Below, piece by piece: positions 45,492 through 56,986 of a stretch of 64,000 nucleotides of DNA (positions within the stretch are counted from its first letter, which is position 1; every line of letters begins with the position of its first letter). Below the pieces are notes generated by a model. It did not search any database. It was not told the origin of the DNA and was given only the letters and a program-made list of their open reading frames with translations. The stretch lies in contig JAXLZA010000006.1 in the NCBI GenBank assembly GCA_046351135.1, forward strand, positions 231,989 through 295,988, given 5' to 3'. Position numbers and translations under genes: made by a program. This DNA is from UBA4427 sp046351135 (GTDB taxonomy: Bacteria; Myxococcota_A; UBA9160; UBA4427).

Positions 45492-47957
45492 GTGACCTAC
45501 GACGCCCGTTCCATCGAGGTCCTCGAAGGCCTCGAACCCGTTCGGAAAAGGCCCGCGATGTACATCGGGACGACCGGTCCCGATGGTCTGCATCATCTGG
45601 TCTACGAAGTCGTCGACAACTCGATCGACGAGGCGCTGGCCGGCTACTGCACGGACATCCAGGTCGTCATCGAAAACGACGGCCGCGTCACGGTGATCGA
45701 CAACGGTCGCGGCATTCCCACCGACATCCATCCGACCGAGGGACGACCCGCCTCCGAAGTCGTCATGACGACCCTCCACGCGGGCGGCAAGTTCGACGAG
45801 AACTCGTACAAAGTCTCGGGCGGTCTTCACGGCGTCGGCATCTCGGTCGTGAACGCCCTCTCGGAGCGACTCGACGTCGAGATCCGCCGGGTCGGGAAGA
45901 TCCATCGCCAGACCTTCGAGCGCGGCAAGCCGGTCGGGCCTCTCGAGATCGTCGGTGAGACGAACGAGACCGGCACCAAGGTCAGCTTCCTCCCCGACTC
46001 CTTGATCTTCTCGACGACCGAGTTCTCCTTCGACGTGCTGTCGAAGCGCCTGCGCGAGCTCTCCTTCCTCAACGCGGGCATCCGCGTCCAGATCCGCGAC
46101 GAACGGACCGGGAAGAGCCACGACTTCTGCTACCACGGCGGCATCAATTCCTTCGTCGAGCATCTCAACGAGAAGCGGGCGCCGCTCCACGAGCATCCGA
46201 TCTATCTCTCGGGCAGCCGCAGCTTCGACGACCACGGCCGGACGGTGAACGTCGAGGCCGAGATCTCGCTGCAGTACAACGACTCCTACAACGAGTCGGT
46301 CTACTCGTTCGCGAACAACATCAACACCGTCGAAGGCGGAACCCACCTGATCGGGTTCCGCACGGCGCTGACCCGCGCCTTCAATCGCTACATCGCCGCG
46401 ACGACGAAGGGAAGCGGCGGCAAGGGCTCGAAGACTCCGGAGGCCCCGACCGTCTCCGGCGACGACCTGCGCGAGGGCCTGACGGCCGTCATCTCGGTCA
46501 AGATCCCGCAGCCCGAGTTCGAGGGGCAGACGAAGACGAAGCTCGGGACCAGCGAGGTCCGCGGCATCGTCGAGGGCATCGTCTACCAGCAGCTGACGAC
46601 CTACCTCGAGGAGAACCCGCGCGTCGCGAAGCCGATCGTGGCCAAGATCCTCGACACCGCCCGCGCTCGCGAGGCGGCCCGCAAGGCCCGCGATCTAGCA
46701 CGTCGCAAGGGCGCGCTGTCGGACTTCAGCCTGCCCGGCAAGCTCGCCGACTGCCAGGAGCGCGACCCGGCGAAGTGCGAGCTCTTCATCGTCGAGGGCG
46801 ACTCGGCCGGTGGCACCGCGAAGCAGGGGCGCTCCCGCGAGACCCAGGCGATCCTCCCGATCCGCGGCAAGATCCTGAACGTCGAGCGCGCCCGCGTCGA
46901 CCGCATGCTCGCCTCGGCCGAGATCCAGGCGATCATCGCCGCCCTCGGCACCGGCATCGGCGAGGACTTCGCCGCCGAGAAGGCCCGCTACCACAAGGTC
47001 ATCATCATGACCGACGCGGACGTCGACGGGAGCCACATCCGGACGCTGCTGCTGACCTTCTTCTACCGCCAGATGCGCGACCTGATCGAACGCGGCTTCC
47101 TCTACGTCGCGCAGCCGCCGCTCTTCAAGGCCAAGCGCGGCAAGACGAGCCGTTATCTCAAGGACGAGCAGGCGCTCGAGGACTATCTCTTCGACATCGG
47201 CCTCGAGGGGGCGCACGTCGTCTGCGGCGACGGCCAGACCCACGAAGGCGAAGGGCTGCGCGCGCTGCTCAAGAACGCGAGCAACCGACAGCGGGGCCTC
47301 GACCACTTCAAGATCCGGCTCTTCGACGAGCGCATCGTCGACGCCGCCGCCCACGTCGCGCGCCCGACCGCCCAGGACCTGCTCGAGCCGGAGCGGATGC
47401 TGCGGGAGGTGGTGCCCCTGATCGACGCCGAGCTCGCGCGCGCCCATCCGGCCGGCTCCGCCGACGTCGTGTCGGAGCTCTCCTGGACGACGGAGCCCGA
47501 GCTCGACGGACGCCACCACAAGCTCGTCGCCCGCTCGCGCCGCGCCGGACAGACGCTGCGCAGCGCCCTCGACGGGGCGACGATCTCCTCGCCGGAATTC
47601 CTTCGCCTGATCCGCCTCGCCCAGGATCTGCCCGAGGTCGGTCAGCCGCCCTACGTGCTCCGCCACGGCGATCAGGCGCAGGAGACCTTCCCGCTCATCA
47701 CGTCCCTGCTCGCGCGCATCCTCGAGATCGCGAACAAGGGTCTCTCGATCCAGCGCTACAAGGGCCTCGGCGAGATGAATCCGGACCAGCTCGCCGAGAC
47801 GACGATGAGCCCCGAGAACCGCAACCTCGTCCAGATCCGCGTCGAAGACGGCGTCGAGGCCGACGACGTGTTCACGACGTTGATGGGCGACGTCGTCGAG
47901 CCGCGGCGTCGCTTCATCGAAGACAACGCGCTCTCCGTCGCGAACCTCGACGTCTAG
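45492..47957 (+). CDS. gyrB: DNA gyrase subunit B
   Basis: The ATPase and TOPRIM subunit, about 821 residues. GHKL motifs: 'VVDNSIDEALAG', 'IDNGRGIPTDI', 'GGLHGVGISVVNALS'. TOPRIM: 'FIVEGDSAGGTAKQGRSRET' and 'DADVDGSHIRTLLLTFFYRQ'. A roughly 170-residue insertion before 'LSIQRYKGLGEMNPDQLAET' marks the Gram-negative long form. I took the GTG at 45492 (GGAAAG upstream), which puts YDARSIEVLEGLEPVRKRPA at the N-terminus. A TTG at 45384 would add unrelated residues. Confidence 0.96.
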   Translation: MTYDARSIEVLEGLEPVRKRPAMYIGTTGPDGLHHLVYEVVDNSIDEALAGYCTDIQVVIENDGRVTVIDNGRGIPTDIHPTEGRPASEVVMTTLHAGGKFDENSYKVSGGLHGVGISVVNALSERLDVEIRRVGKIHRQTFERGKPVGPLEIVGETNETGTKVSFLPDSLIFSTTEFSFDVLSKRLRELSFLNAGIRVQIRDERTGKSHDFCYHGGINSFVEHLNEKRAPLHEHPIYLSGSRSFDDHGRTVNVEAEISLQYNDSYNESVYSFANNINTVEGGTHLIGFRTALTRAFNRYIAATTKGSGGKGSKTPEAPTVSGDDLREGLTAVISVKIPQPEFEGQTKTKLGTSEVRGIVEGIVYQQLTTYLEENPRVAKPIVAKILDTARAREAARKARDLARRKGALSDFSLPGKLADCQERDPAKCELFIVEGDSAGGTAKQGRSRETQAILPIRGKILNVERARVDRMLASAEIQAIIAALGTGIGEDFAAEKARYHKVIIMTDADVDGSHIRTLLLTFFYRQMRDLIERGFLYVAQPPLFKAKRGKTSRYLKDEQALEDYLFDIGLEGAHVVCGDGQTHEGEGLRALLKNASNRQRGLDHFKIRLFDERIVDAAAHVARPTAQDLLEPERMLREVVPLIDAELARAHPAGSADVVSELSWTTEPELDGRHHKLVARSRRAGQTLRSALDGATISSPEFLRLIRLAQDLPEVGQPPYVLRHGDQAQETFPLITSLLARILEIANKGLSIQRYKGLGEMNPDQLAETTMSPENRNLVQIRVEDGVEADDVFTTLMGDVVEPRRRFIEDNALSVANLDV

Positions 47958-47990
47958 AGACGTCCAGAGAAGATGTAGGGAAGCCAGACC

Positions 47991-50668
<2,678 letters not shown>

Positions 50669-50672
<4 letters not shown>

Positions 50673-51967
50673 CGAAGACCACCCGCTCCCGAAGCGAGTT
50701 CCGACGCGCGCAGCGATCGATCCCCGGTGGCGTCAACAGCCCGGTCCGCGCCTTCCGCTCCGTCGGTGGAACGCCGCGCTTCATCGCGAAGGCGAAGGGC
50801 GCGCGGATCACGGACGTCGACGGCAACGAATACATCGACTACGTGGGCTCGTGGGGCCCGATGATCCTCGGCCACGCCCACCCGAAGGTCCTCGCCGCCG
50901 TCCGCGACGCGATGAAGTCCGGCACGAGCTTCGGGGCGCCGACGCCGCGCGAGACGGACCTCGCCGAGGCGGTGCGCAAGGTCCTGCCCTCGGTCGAGAA
51001 GCTGCGCCTCGTCTCGTCGGGGACCGAGGCGACGATGAGCGCCCTGCGCCTCGCGCGCGGCGTCACCGGGCGGCCGCGCATCCTGAAGTTCGACGGCTGC
51101 TACCACGGCCACTCCGACGGCCTGCTCGTCGGCGCCGGCAGCGGCGTCGCGACCCTCGGCATCCCGGGCTCGCCGGGGGTGCCGAAGGCGATGACGGATC
51201 TCACGATCGTCGCGCCCTACAACGACCTCGGCGCGACGCGCGAGGCGTTCGTGCGCTGGGGCGAGCAGATCGCGGCGGTGATCGTCGAGCCGGTGGCGGG
51301 GAACATGGGCTGCGTTCCGCCGGTGCCGGGCTTCCTCGCCGGGCTCCGGGCGCTCTGCGACGAGTTCGGTGCGCTGCTCGTCTTCGACGAGGTCATGACG
51401 GGCTTCCGTGTCGCGCGGGGTGGGGCGCAGCGGCTCTACGGGATCCGGCCGGATCTCACGACCCTGGGCAAGGTCGTCGGCGGCGGGCTGCCGGCGGCCG
51501 CCTACGGAGGTCGGCGCGACCTGATGAGCCGGATCGCGCCCGAGGGCGACATCTACCAGGCGGGGACGCTGTCGGGAAATCCGCTCGCGGTCGCCGCGGG
51601 CCTGACGACCCTCCGGCTGCTCGAAGCGAAGGGCGTCTACGAGACCCTGACCCGGTCCGCGAAGACCCTCGCCGACGGCCTCGCCGACCTCGCCCGGGAG
51701 CAGGGGATCCCGTTCACGACCGCGAGCGTCGGCGGGATGTTTGGCTTCTTCTTCCATCCGGGCCCGGTCGACTCCTTCGCCCAGGCGCAGCAAAGTGATG
51801 CAGCGAGCTTCCGGCGCTTCTTCGCGTCCATGCTCGATTCCGGCGTCTATCTGGCTCCTTCGGCCTACGAAGCCGGTTTCGTGTCCCTGGCGCACCGTCC
51901 CCGGGAACTCGATCAGACCCTCGAAGCCGCCCGCAAGGCCTTCAAACGCAGCCAAAAGGCGCGTTGA
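50669..51967 (+). CDS. hemL: Glutamate-1-semialdehyde 2,1-aminomutase
   Basis: A PLP enzyme of 432 residues that makes 5-aminolevulinate in the C5 route of tetrapyrrole synthesis. Signatures: 'RSIPGGVNSPVRAFRSVGGT', 'DVDGNEYIDYVGSWGPMILG', 'LLVFDEVMTGFRVARGG' and the PLP-Lys in 'LTTLGKVVGGGLPAAAYGG'. Its ATG overlaps the gyrA stop by four bases (ATGA), so it is translationally coupled to gyrase, an unusual partner. Confidence 0.97.
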
Positions 51968-52109
51968 GCCCCGGAGCGGGTGGGGCTAAGCTGCGCGCCG
52001 GTTTTCGGGCCTCCGCTCCGTCCAGGTCGCCGTCCGAACGTCCAGAAGAGCGAACGCCCAGAAGGCCTTGCGAGAGAAGGCCAGGCGAGCGCGAGCCGGG
52101 CGCGAGCAG

Positions 52110-52562
52110 ATGCTCCCGGCGCGAGCGCATGGAGTCCGCTTGAGTCAGCCGCCGGACTATCCGGGCCGACGTCGCGTGAAGCGAGCCGCCGCATCGCTGG
52201 CCGGCGACGCCTATCAAGGGGCGCTCGAGGCGGTGATGGCGGTGCTGGTCGGGGCCGGGGCCGGCTACTGGGCCGACGGCCACTGGGGCACGGCGCCGTA
52301 CGGCGTGCTCGCCGGCGTCGTGATCGGCTTCGCGGCGATGGTGCTGCGCCTGATGCGGATGCGGCAGGAGCTCCCGAGCGAGGGCGAGTCCGGCGGCCGC
52401 GGCGGAGCGGCGGCGGAAGAAGGGATACGCGGCCCGGACGGCGCGAACGCGAGCGGTCCGGACCGTCGGCAGCCTGAAGAGCGGGGGCCGGCCGAGGAGC
52501 TGGGGCAGAGCGGAGTCTGGCGCGACGACGCGACGGACGGACGGACGGACGAGCGGAAGTAG
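52110..52562 (+). CDS. atpZ: AtpZ/AtpI-type small membrane protein of the ATP synthase operon
   Basis: A protein of about 150 residues. The core has two membrane helices, 'GALEAVMAVLVGAGAGYWAD' and 'APYGVLAGVVIGFAAMVLRL', the pattern of the AtpZ family (called F0F1 ATPase-associated Ca2+/Mg2+ transporter). A hydrophilic, charged C-terminal tail of about 50 residues is extra. The start is uncertain: ATG at 52110, or TTG at 52140, which has a better GGAG. A 14-base direct repeat precedes it. First gene of the F0 cluster. Confidence 0.78.
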   Translation: MLPARAHGVRLSQPPDYPGRRRVKRAAASLAGDAYQGALEAVMAVLVGAGAGYWADGHWGTAPYGVLAGVVIGFAAMVLRLMRMRQELPSEGESGGRGGAAAEEGIRGPDGANASGPDRRQPEERGPAEELGQSGVWRDDATDGRTDERK

Positions 52563-52598
52563 CGGATCGGGATCAGGATCAAGGAACGGGACCAGGGC

Positions 52599-53231
52599 AT
52601 GCGATTCGGGCTGGCGAAGGTGGAGCAGTGGAATCTCGGGCTGTCGGCGAGCGCCGTCGCGGCCTCGCTCGCCCTCGAGACGCCCCACTTCGCGACGAGC
52701 CTGGCAGCCGGGGCGCTGCTCGAGGCGGTGAACCTCGGAGCCCTGCGGCGCGCGGCGGTCCGCTTCTTCGCCGGCGAGCTCGAGCGGACCTGGACCGCGG
52801 CCTTCGCCCTGCGCTTCCTCTTCCTGGCGGCGGGGATCTTCCTCGTGCTGCAGGCGGGAGCCCATCCGGTCGCGCTCCTGATCGGTCTCTCGATCGCGAT
52901 GCCGGCGGCGCTCGTCGACGCGTGGCTGAACCGGCCGCCGATCGTCGATCCGGCGACGCTCCCGGTGCTGCTCGACGACGAGCTCGACGAGGAGACCCGC
53001 GAGACCGCCGAGCTCGCGGCCCGCGACGAGCGACTCTCGATCTTCGGCCGACTCTTCCCGACGGCCGCTCTGCCGAAGGGGACCGTGCCGAACGTTGCCC
53101 GCGCGAGTCGGATCCCTTCGACCGCGCAGTCGACCCTTCACTCGTCCCTTCACTCGTCCCTGGAATCGAACCTCGAATCGAACGTTGAAACGGGACCGGC
53201 CTCGCCGGGATCCGACGAGACCCGCCGATGA
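52599..53231 (+). CDS. atpI: ATP synthase subunit I
   Basis: A membrane protein of 210 residues with four helices: 'LGLSASAVAASLALE', 'FATSLAAGALLEAVNLGAL', 'FALRFLFLAAGIFLVLQAG' and 'PVALLIGLSIAMPAALVDAW'. This is the AtpI family, thought to help c-ring assembly. The C-terminal extension ends in a short repeat (LHSS-LHSS-LESN-LESN-VETG) encoded by 12-base units. The stop overlaps atpB by four bases (ATGA). Confidence 0.82.
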   Translation: MRFGLAKVEQWNLGLSASAVAASLALETPHFATSLAAGALLEAVNLGALRRAAVRFFAGELERTWTAAFALRFLFLAAGIFLVLQAGAHPVALLIGLSIAMPAALVDAWLNRPPIVDPATLPVLLDDELDEETRETAELAARDERLSIFGRLFPTAALPKGTVPNVARASRIPSTAQSTLHSSLHSSLESNLESNVETGPASPGSDETRR

Positions 53232-53947
53232 ATCTCTTCGAGACCCTCGCCCATCAGCTCCACATCGAGTGGATCTACCTGTCGGCGGCCTTCGCCGCGG
53301 GGCTCCTCATCCTCGCGGGCCTCGCGGTCCAGCGCGCCGTCGCGGGGGAGGGGCGCGGCGTCCTGCCCGAGGACGGCTTCTCGCTCCGGAACCTCTTCGA
53401 GGTCATCATCGAGGCCCTCGGCGATCTCGGCCAGACGACGATCGGCGACGACTGGCGACGTTATTTCCCGGTCGTCGGAACGATCTTCTTCTTCGTGCTC
53501 GTCTCGAACTTCATGAACCTGGTCCCGGGCATCCAGGGGACGACGGCGGACGCCAACGTCACCTTCGCCTGGGGCATCATCTCCTTCGTCGTCTACAACT
53601 ACGTCGGCATCCGCCAGCACGGCTGGAAGTACATCTACCAGTTCATGGGCCCCGCCCTCTGGCAGCCCCACATCGGCGGCCACCACTACCACGTCCGCCT
53701 GCTCGCCCCCGTCTTCCTGCCGCTCGAGATCGTGCTCCACTTCGCGCGCATCCTGACGCTCGGCATCCGGTTGATGGCCAACATGTTCGCCGACCACAAA
53801 GTCGTCGTGATCTTCCTCGGCATGGTCCCGGCCATGATTCCCGCGATCTTCATGGGTCTCGGGATCCTCGTGAGCTTCCTCCAGGCCTTCGTGTTCGCGC
53901 TTCTGACCATGATCTACATCGGTCAAGCGCTGCAGGAGCCGCACTAG
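53228..53947 (+). CDS. atpB: F0 ATP synthase a subunit
   Basis: A protein of 239 residues with about six membrane helices. The conserved Arg that faces the c-ring lies in 'LTLGIRLMANMFADHKVVVI'; the last helix contains 'SFLQAFVFALLTMIYIGQAL'. Forms the ion half-channels. It overlaps atpI and precedes atpE by about 120 bases. Confidence 0.96.
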   Translation: MNLFETLAHQLHIEWIYLSAAFAAGLLILAGLAVQRAVAGEGRGVLPEDGFSLRNLFEVIIEALGDLGQTTIGDDWRRYFPVVGTIFFFVLVSNFMNLVPGIQGTTADANVTFAWGIISFVVYNYVGIRQHGWKYIYQFMGPALWQPHIGGHHYHVRLLAPVFLPLEIVLHFARILTLGIRLMANMFADHKVVVIFLGMVPAMIPAIFMGLGILVSFLQAFVFALLTMIYIGQALQEPH

Positions 53948-54065
53948 ACGCGGCTCGGCGCCCTCGGCTCCTTGGCTTTCATTGCTTTTGCGGTCTTCTG
54001 GTTCGTCTGATCTTCGTCTCTCGTTTCACAATCCCAATTTCTCCATCTCGAGAAGGAACTACAGC

Positions 54066-54374
54066 ATGCGTCGCACCGTCCGCGCCCTCGTCTGGGCCCT
54101 CGTCCTCTTCCTCGTTCCGGCCGCCGCGTTCGCGCAGGACGGCGGCGCCAGCGCCGGCAACATCGGCATCGGCGCGGGCATCGCCGTCGGTCTCGCGGGC
54201 CTCGGCTGCGGCATCGGCCAGGGCATCACCGCCGGCAACACGACCGCCGGCATCGCCCGCAATCCCGGCGCCGCGGGCGCGATGTTCGTCAACTTCATCC
54301 TCGGCATGGTGCTCATCGAGTCGATCGCGATCTACGGCCTCGTCATCGCGATCATGCTCCAGGGCAAGATCTGA
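54066..54374 (+). CDS. atpE: F0 ATP synthase c subunit
   Basis: A protein of 102 residues. A cleavable-looking N-terminus 'VWALVLFLVPAAAFAQ' is followed by a two-helix hairpin: 'GIAVGLAGLGCGIGQGITAG', loop 'ARNPGA', and 'VNFILGMVLIESIAIYGLVI'. The ion-binding carboxylate is Glu85, with Gln52 in helix 1 and Ser86 and Tyr90 nearby. The signal-like N-terminus is known in some deltaproteobacterial c subunits. The start has GAGAAGGA upstream. A long structured gap follows. Confidence 0.95.
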   Translation: MRRTVRALVWALVLFLVPAAAFAQDGGASAGNIGIGAGIAVGLAGLGCGIGQGITAGNTTAGIARNPGAAGAMFVNFILGMVLIESIAIYGLVIAIMLQGKI

Positions 54375-54386
54375 TCCCGACCTCGT

Positions 54387-54404
54387 CGCCCCGTCCGCGG
54401 GGCG
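54387..54404 (+). terminator. Hairpin after atpE
   Basis: CGCCCC-GTCCGC-GGGGCG about 12 bases after the atpE stop. The stem is short but GC-rich and there is no T tract, so termination is only likely. Confidence 0.35.
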
Positions 54405-54424
54405 GCGGGTCGTGCTCGCACGTC

Positions 54425-54571
54425 GTGCCCGGGGCGGCGTGGGTTTGGCGAATGGCTCGCCCGCTTCGGCGAATCGCCGAAGCAGGGCGGGCGTATTCGG
54501 TCTCTCGGCGGGGTCGCTGATCGTGGCTCCGGCTGCGCTTGACTTCGCCAAACCCACACCGTCCCGGGCAC
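54425..54571. repeat. Inverted-repeat element with long terminal arms and inner hairpin
   Basis: Arms 54425-54452 and 54544-54571 are inverted copies of 28 bases with two mismatches (perfect over GTGGGTTTGGCGAA at 54439-54452). Between them lies a compact hairpin: CTTCGGCGA-A-TCGCCGAAG (64-82 of the 54400 block) with flanking CGCCCG/CGGGCG. The layout is that of a MITE-like or REP-like element. No coding frame inside is convincing. Confidence 0.6.
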
Positions 54572-54678
54572 TCGCGTTTGCAGGGGTGCGCAGCCTGGCG
54601 TCGGGCGGCGCGGCCTGACGGGTTGAACGTCGAGGGCCTCCGCTCGTCGGTGCGCGGCGCGGGGCCTTCGGATGAGAA

Positions 54679-54755
54679 TCGCCGGACGGGAGCTCGTGGC
54701 GGGCTTCACCCCGTTTTGTTTGTCCCGACACGAACCCTGTGCTCCCGTCCGGCGA
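54679..54755. repeat. Second large inverted repeat upstream of tmk
   Basis: TCGCCGGACGGGAGC (54679-54693) pairs perfectly with GCTCCCGTCCGGCGA (54741-54755). Inside, TCGTGGCGGG and CCCGACACGA pair at 9 of 10 positions, leaving a loop that contains a T-rich stretch CCGTTTTGTTTGTC. It could fold in RNA as a long hairpin or be a second repeat element. Confidence 0.55.
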
Positions 54756-54931
54756 CCTCGGCTCCGCCCGTCTCCCGGTCCCGTTAGAGGAGAGGGGCAG
54801 AGCACGCCCGAAGGCGATGACGGAGCCGATTGCGAGCTTCGTGCCAGGGCGTCGTGGCCTGCGCGGGGGCGCTGCGTGGGCGCGGGCGGCCATCGGAGCG
54901 GGCCGTGTGGCCCGAGGTTCTCGGAGGCGGT

Positions 54932-55534
54932 GTGAAGCGCGGGATCCTGATCGTCTTCGAAGGCATCGATGGGAGCGGCAAGTCGACGCAGCTGCGGCGC
55001 GCGGCGGCGGTGCTGCGTGGACGCGGGCTCGATCTGCTCGAGACCGGGGAGCCGACGAAGGGGACCTGGGGGCGCAAGATCCGCGAGATGGCGCGGACGA
55101 CCGACCGGGTCCCGCGCGAGACCGAGCTCGCGTGGTTCATCAAGGACCGCCGTGAGCACATGCGGGACACCGTCGGCCCCGCCCTCGAAGCCGGCCGCAT
55201 CGTCCTCTGCGACCGCTCCTACTTCAGCACCGTCGCCTATCAGGGCGCCCGCGGCTTCGACCCGGCGAAGCTCCTCGCCGAGGCCCAGGCCGAGTTCGGG
55301 CATCCCGATCTCGTGCTCTTCTTCGACATCGATCCCGAGCAGGGCCTCGCCCGCGTCGCCGCCCGCGGCGGCCAGCACGAGCCCGTCTTCGAGGAGCTCA
55401 ACTATCTCGAGCGCGTGGCGGAGATCTTCCGAGGGCTCTCGCTCCCCGAGCTCGTGCGGATCGATGCGGGGAAGAGCGAGGACGAGGTCGCGGCGGCGGT
55501 GATGGCGGCGATCGACGGGGTTCTCGGTCGCTGA
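54932..55534 (+). CDS. tmk: Thymidylate kinase
   Basis: A protein of 200 residues that phosphorylates dTMP. P-loop 'VFEGIDGSGKSTQL' at the start, the DR(S/Y) motif in 'VLCDRSYFSTVAYQG', and 'FFDIDPEQGLARVAARGG' near the lid. I chose the GTG at 54932 because GGAGG lies seven bases upstream and the P-loop follows at the right distance. It is separated from atpE by 557 bases rich in inverted repeats. Confidence 0.93.
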   Translation: MKRGILIVFEGIDGSGKSTQLRRAAAVLRGRGLDLLETGEPTKGTWGRKIREMARTTDRVPRETELAWFIKDRREHMRDTVGPALEAGRIVLCDRSYFSTVAYQGARGFDPAKLLAEAQAEFGHPDLVLFFDIDPEQGLARVAARGGQHEPVFEELNYLERVAEIFRGLSLPELVRIDAGKSEDEVAAAVMAAIDGVLGR

Positions 55535-55629
55535 GCGGAGGGCCGCGGTCGGGTTGCCCGGCGGGGTGGGACTCGCGATGATCGCACTCCGCGTCGATCG
55601 GAGCGATCCGGAAAGAGGGAGCGAGCGAC

Positions 55630-56400
55630 ATGGGACGACTATCCGGCAAGGTGGCCCTGGTGACGGGCGGGGCGCGGGGGCTCGGCGAGGCGACGGTCCG
55701 GCTCTTCGTGCAGCAGGGGGCGAAGGTCGTGTTCGGCGACGTGCTCGAGGACGCGGGCCAGCAGCTCGCGAAGGAGCTCGGACCGAGCGCGGCGTTCCTG
55801 CGGATGGACGTGCGCCACGAGAGCGACTGGCAGCGCGCGATCGAGCGGGCGCAGGCCTTCGGGCCGCTCAACGTGCTCGTCAACAACGCCGCCGTGGTCC
55901 ACATGGCGAGCCTCGTCGACACGACGAACGACGACTACAAGCGCGTCTTCGAGATCAACCAGTTCGGGACCTTCCTCGGCATCCGCTCGGCGGTGGCCCC
56001 GATGAAGGCGGCGGGCGGCGGCTCGATCATCAACGTCTCGTCGATCGACGGGCTCCATTCGTCGGCCGGCCTCTCCGCCTACTCGTCGACGAAGTGGGCC
56101 GTTCGCGGGCTCACGAAGAACGCCGCGATCGAGCTCGGCCCCTACGGCATCCGCGTGAACAGCGTCCATCCCGGCGGCATGTACACCGCGATGGGCGGCG
56201 CCGAGCGGATGAGCGTCGAGGAGCTGAACCAGGGCGTCTACGCGCACTTCCCGCTCCCCCGCGTCGGGATGCCCGAGGAGGTCGCGCAGGTCGTGCTCTT
56301 CCTCGCGACCGACGAGGGCAGCTATTGCACCGGCTCGGAGTTCGTCGCCGACGGCGGCTGGTTCGCCGGCATGCGCAACCCGCGGATGCCCACTTCCTAG
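55630..56400 (+). CDS. Short-chain dehydrogenase/reductase (hydroxysteroid-dehydrogenase-like)
   Basis: A classical SDR of 256 residues. Cofactor motif 'VTGGARGLGEATVRLFVQQG', 'MDVRHESDW', 'NVLVNNAAVVHM', catalytic Ser in 'INVSSIDGL' and Tyr/Lys in 'YSSTKWAVRG'. The C-terminus has 'YCTGSEFVADGGWFAGM', the typical ending. Most similar in style to 3-alpha/20-beta hydroxysteroid dehydrogenases. The NTF2-fold gene follows after 34 bases, so both may share a pathway. Confidence 0.92.
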   Translation: MGRLSGKVALVTGGARGLGEATVRLFVQQGAKVVFGDVLEDAGQQLAKELGPSAAFLRMDVRHESDWQRAIERAQAFGPLNVLVNNAAVVHMASLVDTTNDDYKRVFEINQFGTFLGIRSAVAPMKAAGGGSIINVSSIDGLHSSAGLSAYSSTKWAVRGLTKNAAIELGPYGIRVNSVHPGGMYTAMGGAERMSVEELNQGVYAHFPLPRVGMPEEVAQVVLFLATDEGSYCTGSEFVADGGWFAGMRNPRMPTS

Positions 56401-56434
56401 CTCGACCGCCGCTCGAACCCATTGGAGGAGCCCC

Positions 56435-56896
56435 ATGTCCGCGAGCCGAAACAAGCAGACGGCGATCGACTTCCTGACCGCGATCTCGAAGGGCGAGCTC
56501 GCCCGGGCGAAGGCGATGATGACCGAGGACGCGACCTGGCAATCGCCGCCGTCGCTGGCCGGCGGGCCGTTCCGCGGCCGCGACGCGGTCTTCGGGACCT
56601 ACATCGCGATCGACGACCAGCTCTTCGAGACCGGGACCCGCAGCTACGACTTCGAGATCCTGAACGCGATCGCCGAGGGCGACTCGGTCGCGATCGAGAT
56701 GCGCCACGTCGACCGGGCGATGGACGGCGGGGCCTACGACACCGAATACCACATGCTCTACTACTTCCGCGGCGACAAGATCTGCCGCGTGAAGGAGTAC
56801 TTCGACTCGCTGTTCATGAATGGCGAGTTCGAGCGCCAGGGGCTCACCTTCCCGCAAGGCGATCCCCCGCTCGCGAGCCGCGCGGGCGTACGTTAG
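56435..56896 (+). CDS. SnoaL-like NTF2-fold protein
   Basis: A protein of 153 residues with the SnoaL/ketosteroid-isomerase-like pattern: 'NKQTAIDFLTAISKGELARA KAMM', 'ATWQSPPSLAGGPFRGRDAV' and 'YYFRGDKICRVKEYFDSLFM', where the last strand is the family signature. It follows the SDR gene with GGAGGAG upstream. Such proteins act as isomerases, hydrolases or binding proteins for polyketide- or steroid-like compounds. Confidence 0.87.
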   Translation: MSASRNKQTAIDFLTAISKGELARAKAMMTEDATWQSPPSLAGGPFRGRDAVFGTYIAIDDQLFETGTRSYDFEILNAIAEGDSVAIEMRHVDRAMDGGAYDTEYHMLYYFRGDKICRVKEYFDSLFMNGEFERQGLTFPQGDPPLASRAGVR

Positions 56897-56986
56897 GCGT
56901 CCTCGGCGCGCCTCGGAGGCGTGCCGATGGCGTGCCGGCAGCGCGCCGGGGGCGGATCCGCGGACCCGTCGTCGACGCGTCCGCGC

